The notes: generated by a model not told the origin, from the letters alone. A stretch of DNA of 64,000 bases from Zygnema cylindricum (GCA_037447655.1 JBBHKE010003410.1:221511-285510), one strand, 5' to 3'. Shown: positions 12,501 through 24,305, counted from the stretch's first letter. Program-made: numbers and translations.

Positions 12501-14208
12501 AGTAAATATACATTAATATCGTATCTTAACTCTAATAACGTTGCTTTTCAGTGGAAAAAATTGAAAACGACCACTTATTACAGTTAATGTTAACTCTAAT
12601 TGTAGTGTTGGGTATTGGGTAAATTCATATCGCGATAATTTCGATATATCGAATATCGATCTAGCAGACTCCTCGATATATCGTACTGGGACCAACATAA
12701 ATCATCGTGATATATATCGCAATATATATTATTTTTTAAAATTTAATATTTTATAATATGTTATTTTAGCGAAAAAGACATATTGTCTGATACGCCACAT
12801 ACGACGTGATTTTCGTTCCGTGACTTAAAGGTAGACGCCCCAAAATGTAACCGACAAAAAAGTACTAATTATTTAATAGTAAAGACAACAAAATTTATCA
12901 GTAATCGTACGAACACGTTTGCTGGCAGTAATATTTGTAACACCCTTCCATCAGGTTGTGCAATTGAATGAGGTGTTAGATTGCGATTGATACCACGTAG
13001 GACCTGTTGAGCCGCCCGGGAATAATCATCATTTCCAAAAGGACAAAATCACAGCTGCGTATGTGTACAGGCAAACGCCGATTAAAATATCTAGTAGCGT
13101 CACGCTAATGTACAATCTGAACGTTCTTAGGGTTGTTGTGGTATCAACGGCCACGAAAACCATTGCAAAATTAAAGTTTATACAAATGTCCAAGAATGTA
13201 CCATTTGAACGTGAATCGTTGTATCGCACATTTACGAAGGAGACGTCACAGGATGTCCTACAACCAAGTTTTTTTTTGTCGTTGAACAGGCTGGCTTTGA
13301 TGTCACACGGTACACTCTATTTGCCACATGTAAGTTTATTACTTCACTTCTGTCGTGGATCGACACTGACTTTACAAGTGGACCAAAAAATGCGTCCAGT
13401 AATCACAAACTCTCCTCCCGAGGACAGTCGGAGGAGACTAGCTACGTACTGGAAACACGAAGAGTTTGCGTCAAAAATTGAAAATCGGACGGTGGTATTT
13501 TTCTCCAAGAAGTTTGGAGAATCTCAACAAATTTTTAGTAAACATCTTTTGTAAAAAAAAAAAAAAAAAACAGTACGACCTAGTACGGTAGGGTACTTTC
13601 TCCAGTAAACAACCCCACTTTTCGCCTGATGGAAAGTTACCCTAATACTGTAACGCCTAACATTCATTACTTTGTACGGAAAGAATTTGACGTACGAAAA
13701 GTAGACACTAAATTTGTCAAAAGATGAACTGACAAAAAAAAATTACCTCTCTCTCTCTCTCTTCGATTCAACAAAGAAATTTTAGTTTTCTCTATGGATT
13801 CCCAAGGGATAGGAGGCAACATGGGAGGTTTAGAGGATGATGACACCCCGCTTGGAATTATGGAAATTGGGAAATTAGAAATTTTGGGATTTTGGGATTA
13901 TAAAATAACCACATGTTTGAATGTGGGAGATGTCAAACTAAACGAATGTTTTGGACATGTCGGATTTTGAAATATTTGCGAGTTTGAATTTTTTTCATTT
14001 AGGGAAATAGATTTGAAATTTGGAAAAATAAATAATTAATATTAATGTGGAAATATGGGTTACTTCTGGCCACATATTGATTTATATTTAATATTTACAA
14101 TTGGCATTGGAATTATATTGCAATTTTTGAATGGCAAAAAAATTGGATTTTTAATTTTATTGATGTTATAATTAGAAGTGTAACTTCACAAATTTGGAAT
14201 AGTACGTA

Positions 14209-14446
14209 ATACTACAAGCTGCAGTAGCACTAGTACTAGCAGCTGCTACTAGTACTAGCAGCTGTACTAGTAGCTGCTGCTAGTACTAGTGCTGCAGGTG
14301 GTAGTATTAGCTGCAGCTGCTAGCACTAGTGCTGCAGCTCGTAGTACTAGCAGCAGCTGCTAGTACTAGTGCTACAGCTGGTAGTAGCTGAAACACTAGT
14401 ACTAGCTGCTGCTAGTACTAAAAGTTGCAGAAGCAGTAGTACTGGC
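14209..14446. repeat. palindrome-rich minisatellite of CTAGTA and CAGCTG words
   Basis: About 235 bases built from CTAGTACTAG, CAGCTG, CTGCAG and ACTAGT, all self-complementary words, in irregular order. It is a degenerate (CTG/TAG) triplet repeat that could form hairpins or cruciforms on either strand. No coding function is suggested. Confidence 0.9.
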
Positions 14447-14535
14447 AGCAAACTACAAAAAAAAAACTCGAAATTGATTCGATATTTCGCTATATATTGT
14501 ATTGGGGATATATCGCCTAAATATCACGATATTTT

Positions 14536-15579
14536 TGTAACTTTGAGACCTCCATAAGTCCTCAGAGTGGACAGCTTCCAAGAAGCCTCTAGGATAATCT
14601 TGACCCCTTTGTGTTTAAGCAAAAATAACTGCCACCCTGGCAGACAAAAACGCTGACCAACTTCACCCCTGTGAAGACAAGACTCCCCTGAGTCGATAGC
14701 AAAAAGAATCTCTGAATTTGCTCCCCTGAGCAGTAAGTTATGGGGGGTCAAAGTTGACCTTTTGTACAGAAGCTCTCTGGGAGAGGGGGTCCTATCTTCT
14801 AATTTTTCTAAGTCCTATCTCTCTCACAGACTCTATCTACTGATGTACGGAACCAATCAGAATTGAGTTCCGTACGTAAAAGTACAGCCGCCGGTGTACT
14901 TTATGTACGGACATTGTACGACATGCCCTAAATGTCGACACATGTCAAATCCGGATTCGGTGCCATAATCTCCGGAGATTCTACGATCCAACGGAATTTC
15001 GCCACGCGTCATCCGATGTGGCGATGGCCACAAACCGCCGAAATCTTCCTCCGCGATCTCGGCGCTAATCCCGGCCGTCCGATTAAATTCAGATTTAATC
15101 GTGGCCGTAATAAATACATGCGCGGTATTTATTTCACTTCCGAAACAAATGCGCGGTATTGATTCGTAATCCGTACTGTCATTCGTACCGGATCTATGTA
15201 TCCCGTAAATCGTAACAGTTAAATGAATTATCGTACGTATTCTAATTTATATAATTATCAAACTGTATATCACGTAATACTACTGCTAGATCTAACGGCT
15301 AAGGCTACCGGCTATTTCCTGTCTGCCGGCCGGTAGGTTCAAGGATCAAATCCTGCCGCCGGCACATTCCTTTTAAATAAATAAATAAACCCTAGTATAA
15401 AATTCCCGTAAACCTCAGGATAGCCAAGGTAGCCATGGCTCTAGCTTCCTCTCCAATTTCTCAGTGACTGCGACAAGTTTGAGATTTGGAGAGAGAAGTT
15501 AGAGGTAGACTGCCTCGGCTTCTTTCTATATTTCTATTTAGACCTAGAAAATTCTAAAAATGGACCATTAATTTCTACA
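14536..15579 (-). repeat. 3' LTR of Copia element 1
   Basis: 1044 bases with TGTA...TACA ends. Its central ~950 bases align to the other LTR with a constant offset (5395) and no difference I can see, while the outermost 70 and 30 bases differ at several positions. It holds tRNA-like sequence near 15285-15365 and two short open frames shared by all LTR copies. Confidence 0.95.
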
Positions 15580-15590
15580 CTCCCCTTATT
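15580..15590 (-). other. polypurine tract of Copia element 1
   Basis: On the element strand AATAAGGGGAG directly abuts the first base of the 3' LTR. This is the position and composition expected for the plus-strand DNA primer. Confidence 0.85.
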
Positions 15591-15592
15591 TT

Positions 15593-18500
15593 CTAGTCAA
15601 TCTTTAATTTCAGACTGCACTTCTCCCTGCAAAAAATTAGCTTAGGGGAAGGAACAGGTTTGGTCATCATATCTGCTACCATCTCACTATCTGGTCTGTA
15701 CTCTAAACTAGTTATTTTGTTTTCTACTTTCTCTCTAACAAAGCTGAGTCTGATGTCCATGTGTTTGGCTTTAAAATGATGTTTAGGATTGGCTGAAATA
15801 GCGATTGCTGCCTGATTATCACAAAAAAAAAATTGCACATCACATTAAGGTGACCAAGCTCACCAAGCAAAGACTTGACCCACATCTATTTTTTTACAGC
15901 AGAGCAAGATGCCATATACTCAGCCTCCATGGTGGACTGAGCAATAACTTTTTGCTGTTTGCTACTTGAACAGCAAGCCCCATCATCCACATATAATACA
16001 TATCTAGAAGTGCATCTCCTCATCGGAGCATCACCATAACTAGCATCACTCCAAGTAGTGATGTCAGTATTTTTCCCCACCCAAATGCAACCATAGTTCC
16101 CTAGTTCCTATCAAATATCTAAGGACTCTCTTAGCTGCCTCCCAATCCCTCTTAATGGGAGCATTTAAACTTCTACTCAGCACTCCTACAGCTGCGCTAA
16201 ATCCGGCCGGGTACAATTCATAAAATAGATTAGACTTCCCACTACTTGCCTGTAAGGAATAGTGTGCATGAACTTCTGTTCATCAGGAGATAATTCCTCG
16301 TCTAAGACTATGACTCCTTCTTCCTCACTCCCCTCACTTCCCTTCTTCAACTCCATTGGAGTTGTACAACTATTAGCTTTATCAATTTGAATTTTTTCAA
16401 GCATGTTCCCTATTGCTTCTTTTTGAGTCAATCTTATAATTTTCCTTTTTCGGTCTCTCTCTACTTGAATTCCCAAAATATATCTTGCTTCTCCCATATC
16501 CTTCATTTCAAATCTCCCCTTAAGATCGGTTTTCAGTTTGTTAATTTTTTCAATTGATTTACTTAATACAAGCAAATCATCAACATAAATTGCAATAAAT
16601 ATCAAACCTTCCTCATCTTCGAAAACATAGATTGAGTGATCTGAGCTGATCCGAATATATCCCAGACCGGTAAGAAACTCATCAAGCTTCTTATTCCATT
16701 GTCAAGGTGCCTGTTTCAAACCATAAAGAGATTTAATCAGCCGGCATACCTTACTCTCCTCTCCTTCTTCCACAAACCCTTCGGGTTGTCGCATGAAGAT
16801 CTCCTCTTCCAATTCTCCATGCAAAAAGGCTGTTTTTATGTCCATCTGGTGCACTTCCATGTCTTCCGCCGCCGCTAAACTGAGAAGTATGCGGACGGAG
16901 GGAAATCTGACCACCGGGGCAAAGGTTTCCTCGTAGTCAATTCCTTCCTTTTGTGTAAATCCCTTTGCCACTAATCTGGCCTTGTAGCGCTCGATTGTGT
17001 TATCTGGGTTCAGTTTTAGTTTGAAAACCCACTTACAACCGATTGGTTTTCGGTTAGGTGGACAGTCCACCAGCTCCCAAGTATCGGCTGCCATGATTGA
17101 AGCCATCTCCTCATTGATGGCTGTCTTCCACCGGTTTCTTTCTGGACAAGTCATCGCCTCTCCATAAGTTTGAGGTTCATCTTGATAAGATAGTTCAGTT
17201 ACCTTGTTATTAACCTGTTTTTCTTGCAGTCTTTTGCTACTTCTCCTCCCCCCCTCAAAATCTGAGGCCGGAATAGATGGTTCTCGTGGATTCTTTCGAA
17301 CAAACTCGGCTTCTCCCCTATCCCTTGATTCCGAATCAATTTCCACCACGTCTTCCGCTTCGAGTAGAGTTGTCACTGGAGTTTCCACAGCCGAGTCCTT
17401 TTCAGTCTGATTTGTTCCTGCAAGAATGTCATCTTCTCTAAAACCTGGATAGTTAGGAAGCTCAAAGTCATCGGAATTTTCTGACTCAAATCTGATTTTT
17501 ACTGACTTCGTATATTTGAAGGGATCTACAGACATTCCTTCATCCATAACTACTAAATGCTTTACTAAGATTATATCTTCCCTTTTTAGATCATAAACTC
17601 TATATCCTTTAACATCTTCATCATATCCTAATAAGTATCCTGGTTTTCCTTTAGGATCTAGCTTCCAATTAGACCGATCAGTATCTAGACTGAACACTTG
17701 ACTGCCGAAAACCTTTAAGTGAGATATGTCTGGTTTCCGGCCTGTCCATCTCTCATAAGGTGTTTGATCTTTTATAGCTGAAGTAAGAACTCTATTCTTG
17801 AGGTAATTAGCACAGTTCATTGCTTCTGCCCAAAACCTTTTTCCTATCTTTTTATCCGACAACATACTTCTAGCACTATCACTTAGTGTTCTATTTAACC
17901 TTTCAGCCACCCCATTCTGTTCCGGGTTTTCTGGAATTGTCTTTTGGTGTTGGACCCCATCTTCCCTCATAAAATCCTCAAACTGGTTAGAAGCATACTT
18001 TCCACCATTGTCACTCCGTATTCTCTTGATTGGAGTTTCATGGAGTTTTTCGCTCCATGCTTTATATTGTCTAAAACAATCCTGAGCTTCTGACTTGTTT
18101 TTCAAAAAATACACCCGGGAATACGGAGACCAATCATCAATCATAGTCATCATAAATCTCTTCCCCCCCGGTAAGGGCACTCTAGCTGGTCCCCAAATAT
18201 CTGTGTGTACTAGATCTAGAATTTTTTTCTCCCTTATAGGTGGCTGTTTTAGGAAAGGGTAATTTGTGTGCTTTACCTTGAGCACATCCACTACAATCAC
18301 TTATATCATCACTCTCACTGAACTGAATCCCTTCCACCACACCCATCTTTTTCATCTCTCTTAACTTATCTAGATTCACATGCCCAAGCCTCTTATGCCA
18401 CATCATAATTTCATGAACACCACTTTAATAAAGTTTCTTCGTTTCATTACTTAAGATCAGCCTAAACATCCCATGGCTACCTTTCTCAGCAATGAAATAG

Positions 18501-18799
18501 ACATCCTCCTCAAAACTAGCAGTAAAGACTCCTTCCCTACTGGTAGTGAAAAAACCCTTATCATCTAATATAGATGTAGAAATAAGGTTTTTGTTCAGCT
18601 ACGGAATAAACAATACATCGGAGAATGTTAATATGGATGTCTTTCCTTCTACTAACACTTTCACATCTACCAATCCTACAAGAGTAGTGGTGACTATCCT
18701 CCCATCCCCGTACTCTATCTCTACGGTGGGAATCTTTCTTATCTTATTGAACAGGTGCCTATCCTTACACATGTGCATGGAGGCACCTGAATCTATAAT
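15593..18799 (-). pseudogene. Copia pol (protease, integrase, RT, RNase H), disrupted
   Basis: Reading leftward: retropepsin active site IIDSGASMHMC near 18790; GAG-pre-integrase HKRLGHVNL and CSGCAQGK near 18400-18260; integrase core with HTDIWGPARV, DNGGKY and QNGVAERLNRTL; RT with CKWVFKLK, MDIKTAFLHG and YVDDLLVLS; RNase H with CDNQAAI and the terminal ADMMTKP. In-frame stops lie just before the protease active site, after LFIP near 18600, near 18424, after LYGLKQAP near 16700 and after SAVKK near 15888. Frameshifts lie near 18250 and 16195. Some stops fit CGA to TGA or TGG to TAG changes. The frameshifts in homopolymers could be assembly errors. Confidence 0.93.
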
Positions 18800-19926
18800 C
18801 TAGCCTGCTTCACCTTTCAATCCACCGTAAACACATTTCTGCCTTCGTGGAATTTTAACCTCATTTTTCGCCTCCAACTCCTCATCCAAAAGGAGCTCAT
18901 CGTCCTCGTCCTCGGATTCTGCCTCAAGTACCTGTGTGACAAGGGCCTTTTTCTTTCTTCTCGGGGTACCACCGGTCTGCCCCTCCTTTAACCGAAGCTT
19001 GGTTAGATTAGTGCACTCTGCCATATAGTGCCCCGGTTTGTTACAAAAATGACATAAACCTTTGGGAGCCCTTGGTTCGAACTCGTCAACCTCATTATTC
19101 TGCTCCCTCCCCCTATAGATTCCGACCGGTTTCCGTGAATCCTTGTTCCTCCAATCGGTCGCTGTTGCCAAGGCTTGGCCACTCTTTCCTCCCCTTCGGA
19201 TCTCAATCGTATTCTCTCGAACGAGAATCATCCCTACCACTGAGTTCCATATCCACCTTGAGTCCGGCAAGTCCTGCACACGGTTGACTATGTTCTCGAA
19301 CTCATCAGGTAACTTCATCAGTAAACAGTTAACCTTTTCTTTTTCACTAAAAACTTTTCCCGCACTCTCTAGCTCCATGAAGAGTGTAGCAAACTCATTG
19401 CAAAAATCCAACATATTTCCCCCTTTGTATACATACTCGTTAACTTTCTGATCAGCCAACTGTTGTTGCTGAATCGTACCACTTCGGTACATCTCTATGA
19501 GAGCCATCCAAAGATCGGATGCCCTTTCTACCTGCAAATGAGGACATGCAAGTCCTTGAGTGAGATGGCGTAGGATGAAGTGCTTTGCCGCCATATTGTT
19601 GAAGTCCCAGGTTTCAGTATCATTCTCCTCTTCCTCGGAATAGGTGACATGAATGCTAAACCAGTTGCTATTGGTGTGGTCGCCTCCTTCTCCTTTCCTT
19701 TGTCCACCACCTCTCCTTCCTTTGTTTCCTCCGTTGAAGGTGAATCCTCTTTCCTGGTGAATCTGCTTCCTCCAAACCTTGGAGGAATTCCAAGACTTGA
19801 TGGACGCCCCAATCGTCCACTCACTATCCCCCAAAACCTTTTTTCGCATAGAGCTCCTATCATCATACTTTCCCAGTATATGAAGCCAGATCCATTAAAG
19901 ATTTGTACCCTAGAGGGTGGGCCCAT
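18800..19926 (-). pseudogene. Copia gag, one-base frameshift
   Basis: UBN2/gag-polyprotein of the Copia type. The N-terminus has IFNGSGFIYWESMMIGAL (the F-G-W pattern of Copia gag), the centre has LWMALIEMYRSGT, and a CCHC zinc knuckle CHFCNKPGHYMAEC lies near 19015-19056. Compared with the same gene in the second element, one base is missing at about 19630, shifting the frame. The only in-frame ATG upstream of the conserved N-terminal motif lies inside the primer-binding site (19924-19926), and an in-frame TGA lies further upstream in the LTR. Confidence 0.9.
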
Positions 19927-19930
19927 AACC
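19918..19930 (-). other. primer-binding site, initiator tRNA-Met anticodon arm
   Basis: Directly next to the 5' LTR the element strand reads GGTTATGGGCCCA, complementary to TGGGCCCATAACC in the anticodon stem-loop of eukaryotic initiator tRNA-Met. Drosophila copia is known to prime from such an internally cleaved initiator tRNA half. The ATG inside this site is also the apparent gag start. Confidence 0.88.
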
Positions 19931-20972
19931 TGTAACTCTGAGACCTCTATAAGTCCTCAGAGTGGACAGCTTCCAAGAAGCCTCTAGGATAATACTGACC
20001 CCTTTGTGTTTAAGCAAAAATAACTGCCACCCTGGCAGACAAAAACGCTGACCAACTTCACCCCTGTGAAGACAAGACTCCCCTGAGTCGATAGCAAAAA
20101 GAATCTCTGAATTTGCTCCCCTGAGCAGTAAGTTATGGGGGGTCAAAGTTGACCTTTTGTACAGAAGCTCTCTGGGAGAGGGGGTCCTATCTTCTAATTT
20201 TTCTAAGTCCTATCTCTCTCACAGACTCTATCTACTGATGTACGGAACCAATCAGAATTGAGTTCCGTACGTAAAAGTACAGCCGCCGGTGTACTTTATG
20301 TACGGACATTGTACGACATGCCCTAAATGTCGACACATGTCAAATCCGGATTCGGTGCCATAATCTCCGGAGATTCTACGATCCAACGGAATTTCGCCAC
20401 GCGTCATCCGATGTGGCGATGGCCACAAACCGCCGAAATCTTCCTCCGCGATCTCGGCGCTAATCCCGGCCGTCCGATTAAATTCAGATTTAATCGTGGC
20501 CGTAATAAATACATGCGCGGTATTTATTTCACTTCCGAAACAAATGCGCGGTATTGATTCGTAATCCGTACTGTCATTCGTACCGGATCTATGTATCCCG
20601 TAAATCGTAACAGTTAAATGAATTATCGTACGTATTCTAATTTATATAATTATCAAACTGTATATCACGTAATACTACTGCTAGATCTAACGGCTAAGGC
20701 TACCGGCTATTTCCTGTCTGCCGGCCGGTAGGTTCAAGGATCAAATCCTGCCGCCGGCACATTCCTTTTAAATAAATAAATAAACCCTAGTATAAAATTC
20801 CCGTAAACCTCAGGATAGCCAAGGTAGCCATGGCTCTAGCTTCCTCTCCAATTTCTCAGTGACTGCGACAAGTTTGAGATTTGGAGAGAGAAGTTAGAGG
20901 TAGACTGCCTCGGCTTCTTTCTATATTTCTATTTAGACCTAGAAAATACTAATAAATCCATTAGTTTCTACA
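19931..20972 (-). repeat. 5' LTR of Copia element 1
   Basis: 1042 bases, paired with 14536-15579 and followed by the ATTTT target duplication at 20973-20977. The promoter and polyadenylation signals are not separable by eye. Confidence 0.95.
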
Positions 20973-21057
20973 ATTTTGATAATCGATATATCGATTATCG
21001 GATACCTAAAATTCAGTACATATCGAATATCGGCAAGTGGTCTTCGATACCCAACAC

Positions 21058-22097
21058 TAGTGGTATGCCACGTATGAAAATCCATTCTATACTTCTCTAC
21101 AAAATAGTGCATATGTCGTAGATAATTATCGGTCCCGATATAATTTAGCGCGGAATATCGATTTTTTATTGCGATAAATCTGTTAACGATATACGACACC
21201 AATAAATCGGTTATCGGTAGGTAAAAAAAAGGCACATATCGGTTATCAACAAATGGCTATCGATTCACAACACTTACTTGTTCACGTATACTCACCCTCA
21301 CCAATGCGGTTGGACAATGAGGTATTTCTTAACTTTTTGAGTAAACAAAGAAGATCCATCTCGAGAATTTCACGTAGAGGTTTAATATGCCAAAAAAAAG
21401 GATTAAGTGTCGAAGGGAGCCTTGCTTCTAGTGTTGTGTATCGGCAAAAAACTTATCGCGAGAAAATCGATACCATAATTTTCGATTATCGAACGGTTAA
21501 GGGTCCCGATATATCACTCCGAGACCAACATATTCCTTATCGACAATAAGTAGAAAAAATGTAGTACGTTATATTATAACACTTTCAAATATATTGGTAT
21601 TATATTACTGCCTGTATAAAGCATGGCATGCCACGTATGACAATGTGTTCCATGCTGTATATAAAAGGAGTTAAGCGTAGACAACAATTCGTGTATATGT
21701 ACGTAATAAACCGTACAATTATCGTCGTTAATTATCGCTACCAGTGTTATCACGATGAAATACCAATATAATCGATTTTTAATCGCGATGACACCAATAC
21801 TGAGATATCGTTCCAATATATCGATTATCGGTAAGTAAAAAAAAATGGCATATCGTTTATTGGCAAAACCCTACTGGTAGACACCACTACTTAATTTACA
21901 CCAACTTTTAACCAAAAGTGCTTCGCATTAAGCTCAAAAACGTGTGGAACGTTACTTTCTTGGTTTGTGCTTGTTTGAGAGAGCCAAAACATACAAAATA
22001 TTAGAGTAACTAATGTCAACTAGGGCCGGTTTATCGTTGTCGCACATAAAGCCTGCGTGTTAGAAGACACCATGGTATCTTTTTCACTGTTTCACAT
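21058..22097. other. debris of TA/TATCG-rich inverted-repeat elements
   Basis: Several termini of the GTGTTGTGTATCG family are visible (an inward start near 21430 and an outward end near 21275), with long stretches of tatcg/cgata words. Individual elements cannot be paired with confidence. No gene is seen. Confidence 0.5.
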
Positions 22098-24305
22098 GTT
22101 GAAATTACAAGAATTATAGAGTATTTTCTAGGTCTAAATAGATCAGTATAAAAAGAAAAGAAAAGGGCGGACAGCCTGCCTCCACCTCCTCTATGTAGCC
22201 ACCATACTTGTTGTAGTCACTGGAAGATAGAGACAGTAGTTGAGCCATGTCTGCCTTAGTTCAACATGCAGGACTAAAGAGTGACCTATGTCACTCTCAA
22301 CAAAAGGTCGAGTCCGGCAGGACTCGAACCTCTGACCAGCAAAGCGTGGCGTAACAGTCAGCTCTAACCGGTCTGTCGTAGGATTTTGTTACATTACATG
22401 GGGTTTGGTATATATTTCATTATAGTTTTAAAGTGTTGAAATTTATGTATTTTCTTGGTCTGTATTGGAAAAATAAATAGAGTAAGTCAGCAAAGGCAAC
22501 CTGCTTCTCGCTCAACTCTCTCCGGTCCCCATACTTGTTGCAGTAACTGAAGACCAGAGAGAGAGCTAGAGCCATGGCTGTCTAAAGAAGATAGACAAAT
22601 TCGTAGTTTGTACCAAAATGGTTATGTCGGTTCCAGGATTTGATCATGGTACCTATGTCTTACTACAGTCGTTAGCTTTAGCCTATAGCTAAGAGTAAAC
22701 AATGTCATATGTAGGGTACAATAGGTATTTATACATGGACAAGAAGAGAGTTCTAACAAACTAACAAAATAACCAAAACCTGCTCTAAACCAGAATTGAA
22801 CCACGGTCGGTGGTTATTTTGTAGACGTAAGCCTTAACCAATAAGGCGTTATTGAAACGATACACGTGACGGGTTTTATAAATACATAAACATTAACGCA
22901 ACAACTAATTAACAGCAGACTAACCAAAAGGAGAAATTCCTGCATGTACCCGAATCTGAACCGTGTAAAATATGTTTTGATCGGACGGCCGGCATTATAG
23001 CCGCCACGCGAAGTGAGCTTTTGGCAGCATACGGAGATAGCGTCACGCTGTGCCACGTGGCGCCACATTATTTGATACCGAAGAAGATGGGAGGAGGAAC
23101 GATGGCTTCCGATTTGACAGGTGTCACCTTGTAGACCTTGTCGTACAATGGTCGTACAATAAGTACATCGCCCATTGTACCTTCTTGTACTATATAGTGT
23201 TCCTATTGGACTAGGGTTTAGTAGTAGGTAGTCATGAGTAGGCAGACTAAGACTTAGTGATATTTCGGTACCTCTCTCTAAGAGAGCTTGTAACTATAAA
23301 GGTCATCTTTGACCAGCCATAACTTAATGCTCGGGTGAGCAAATTCAGTGATTCTTTTTGCTACGGACTCAGGGGAGTCCAAGCTACCCAAGGGTGTAGT
23401 CGATCAGAGTCTTTGCGTGCCAGGGTGGCACTTTTTCAGTGGGAAAGTCAAAGTGGGGAATATTGTCCAAAACACATATTGAAGCTTTGCATTTTGTGGT
23501 GGAACTGAGCACACAGAAGGTCTTCTCTTCACAGGGGTGAAGGTATATTGGGGTTCTTATTGTCAAGGGATCATTTATTTGGGTTTATATCAACTTGGAG
23601 TCGGCACTATCTAGATTAGCTTCTTTTGGATCTGCGAATTCTGTGGGCAATGGAGCCCATAGAATTTCATAAAGAACTAGTCCGATTAACGGAATGGCGG
23701 ATAGCGAACATAGAACTTGTGTAAAATATGATTGCACACGTCACGCACGAAACCTGACATAAGCAACCGATGTGGATCCGACGGCTCGTAGTAACGTCGA
23801 GATCCCGGAATGACCATTTTGGCTGTTTTTAGGCGTGGCATGACTTGGCACCATGTGGTTGGATAACATTGGAACGCGGAAATCACTGGGAGCATAATGA
23901 CGAATCATATGGAGACAGGCGTCCACTCAATGGCTCTGTACACAAGCCCTACATAAAGTACATCAGCTGTAGTACCTTTCTGCACTTTACAATCGCGTGA
24001 TTGGTTCGTAATTCAGTAGATAAGGGTTGTGAGAGGGGTGTAGGACTTAGGAAAATTTTGTAGGTAGTCACATCTCTCTGAGAGAGCTTTGTATAAGATT
24101 GGCATTTTTTCCGGCTCATAACTTATCGACTGGTTTGCCGTTTTCAATGATTCTTTTTGCTACAGACTCAAGGGAGTCTAGGCTGCACAAAGCTGCAGTC
24201 AAATTGTCACTTTGCCCTTTTGGGCAACAATGGTTGTGGCTTGAAGTGGGTTAGTGAAAAGCTATCTAGAGGCTTCTTGAATTCAGTAGTCCAATAGAGG
24301 ACACA
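22098..24305 (+). mobile_element. diverged LTRs related to the Copia family, nested or tandem
   Basis: Starts resembling the LTR start of the second Copia element (TGTTGAAATT and TATTTTCTAGGTCTAAATAG) occur at 22098 and again at 22434. LTR interior words, such as the gagcaaattcag, gattctttttgct and gactca-ggggagtc series, occur at 23330-23420 and again at 24120-24180. I read this as at least two old LTRs, one inserted in the other. They contain tRNA-like segments near 22312-22385, 22625-22700 and 22790-22860. No internal coding region is present. Confidence 0.6.
22312..22385 (-). other. tRNA-like sequence with good B box
   Basis: The reverse strand has GGTTCGAGTCC, a perfect Pol III B box / T-arm, and an A-box-like GACCGGTTAGAGC about 40 bases upstream. 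The T-arm and acceptor stems pair poorly, so this is probably not a functional tRNA gene. It is more likely a tRNA-derived domain of the surrounding LTR family. Confidence 0.45.

Larger units (their letters stand above)
14536..20972 (-). mobile_element. full-length decayed Copia (Ty1/copia) LTR retrotransposon, element 1
   Basis: It is bounded by LTRs starting TGTAAC and ending TTTCTACA, with a five-base target duplication ATTTT at 14531-14535 and 20973-20977. Reading the - strand the order is 5' LTR, PBS, gag, protease, integrase, reverse transcriptase, RNase H, polypurine tract, 3' LTR, which is the Copia order (integrase before RT). The coding part contains several frameshifts and stops, so it cannot be autonomous as assembled. 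It sits in an AT-rich inverted-repeat element. Confidence 0.95.
12605..21057. mobile_element. larger relative of the GTGTTGGGTATCG element, split by the Copia insertion
   Basis: The left end (GTGTTGGGTATTGGG after TA at 12603-12604) and right end (CGATACCCAACAC before TA at 21058-21059) match the two ends of the 448-bp element at 47047-47494, including the adjoining 100 bases on each side. Without the Copia element it would be about 2.0 kb. The interior holds a 163-codon open frame at 13063-13554 with no motif I recognise and the minisatellite at 14209-14446. That both ends belong to one insertion is inferred. Confidence 0.5.

Noticed and set aside
22312-22385. Functional tRNA gene
   Set aside because: The B box is perfect but stems do not pair and the segment repeats within LTR relics.
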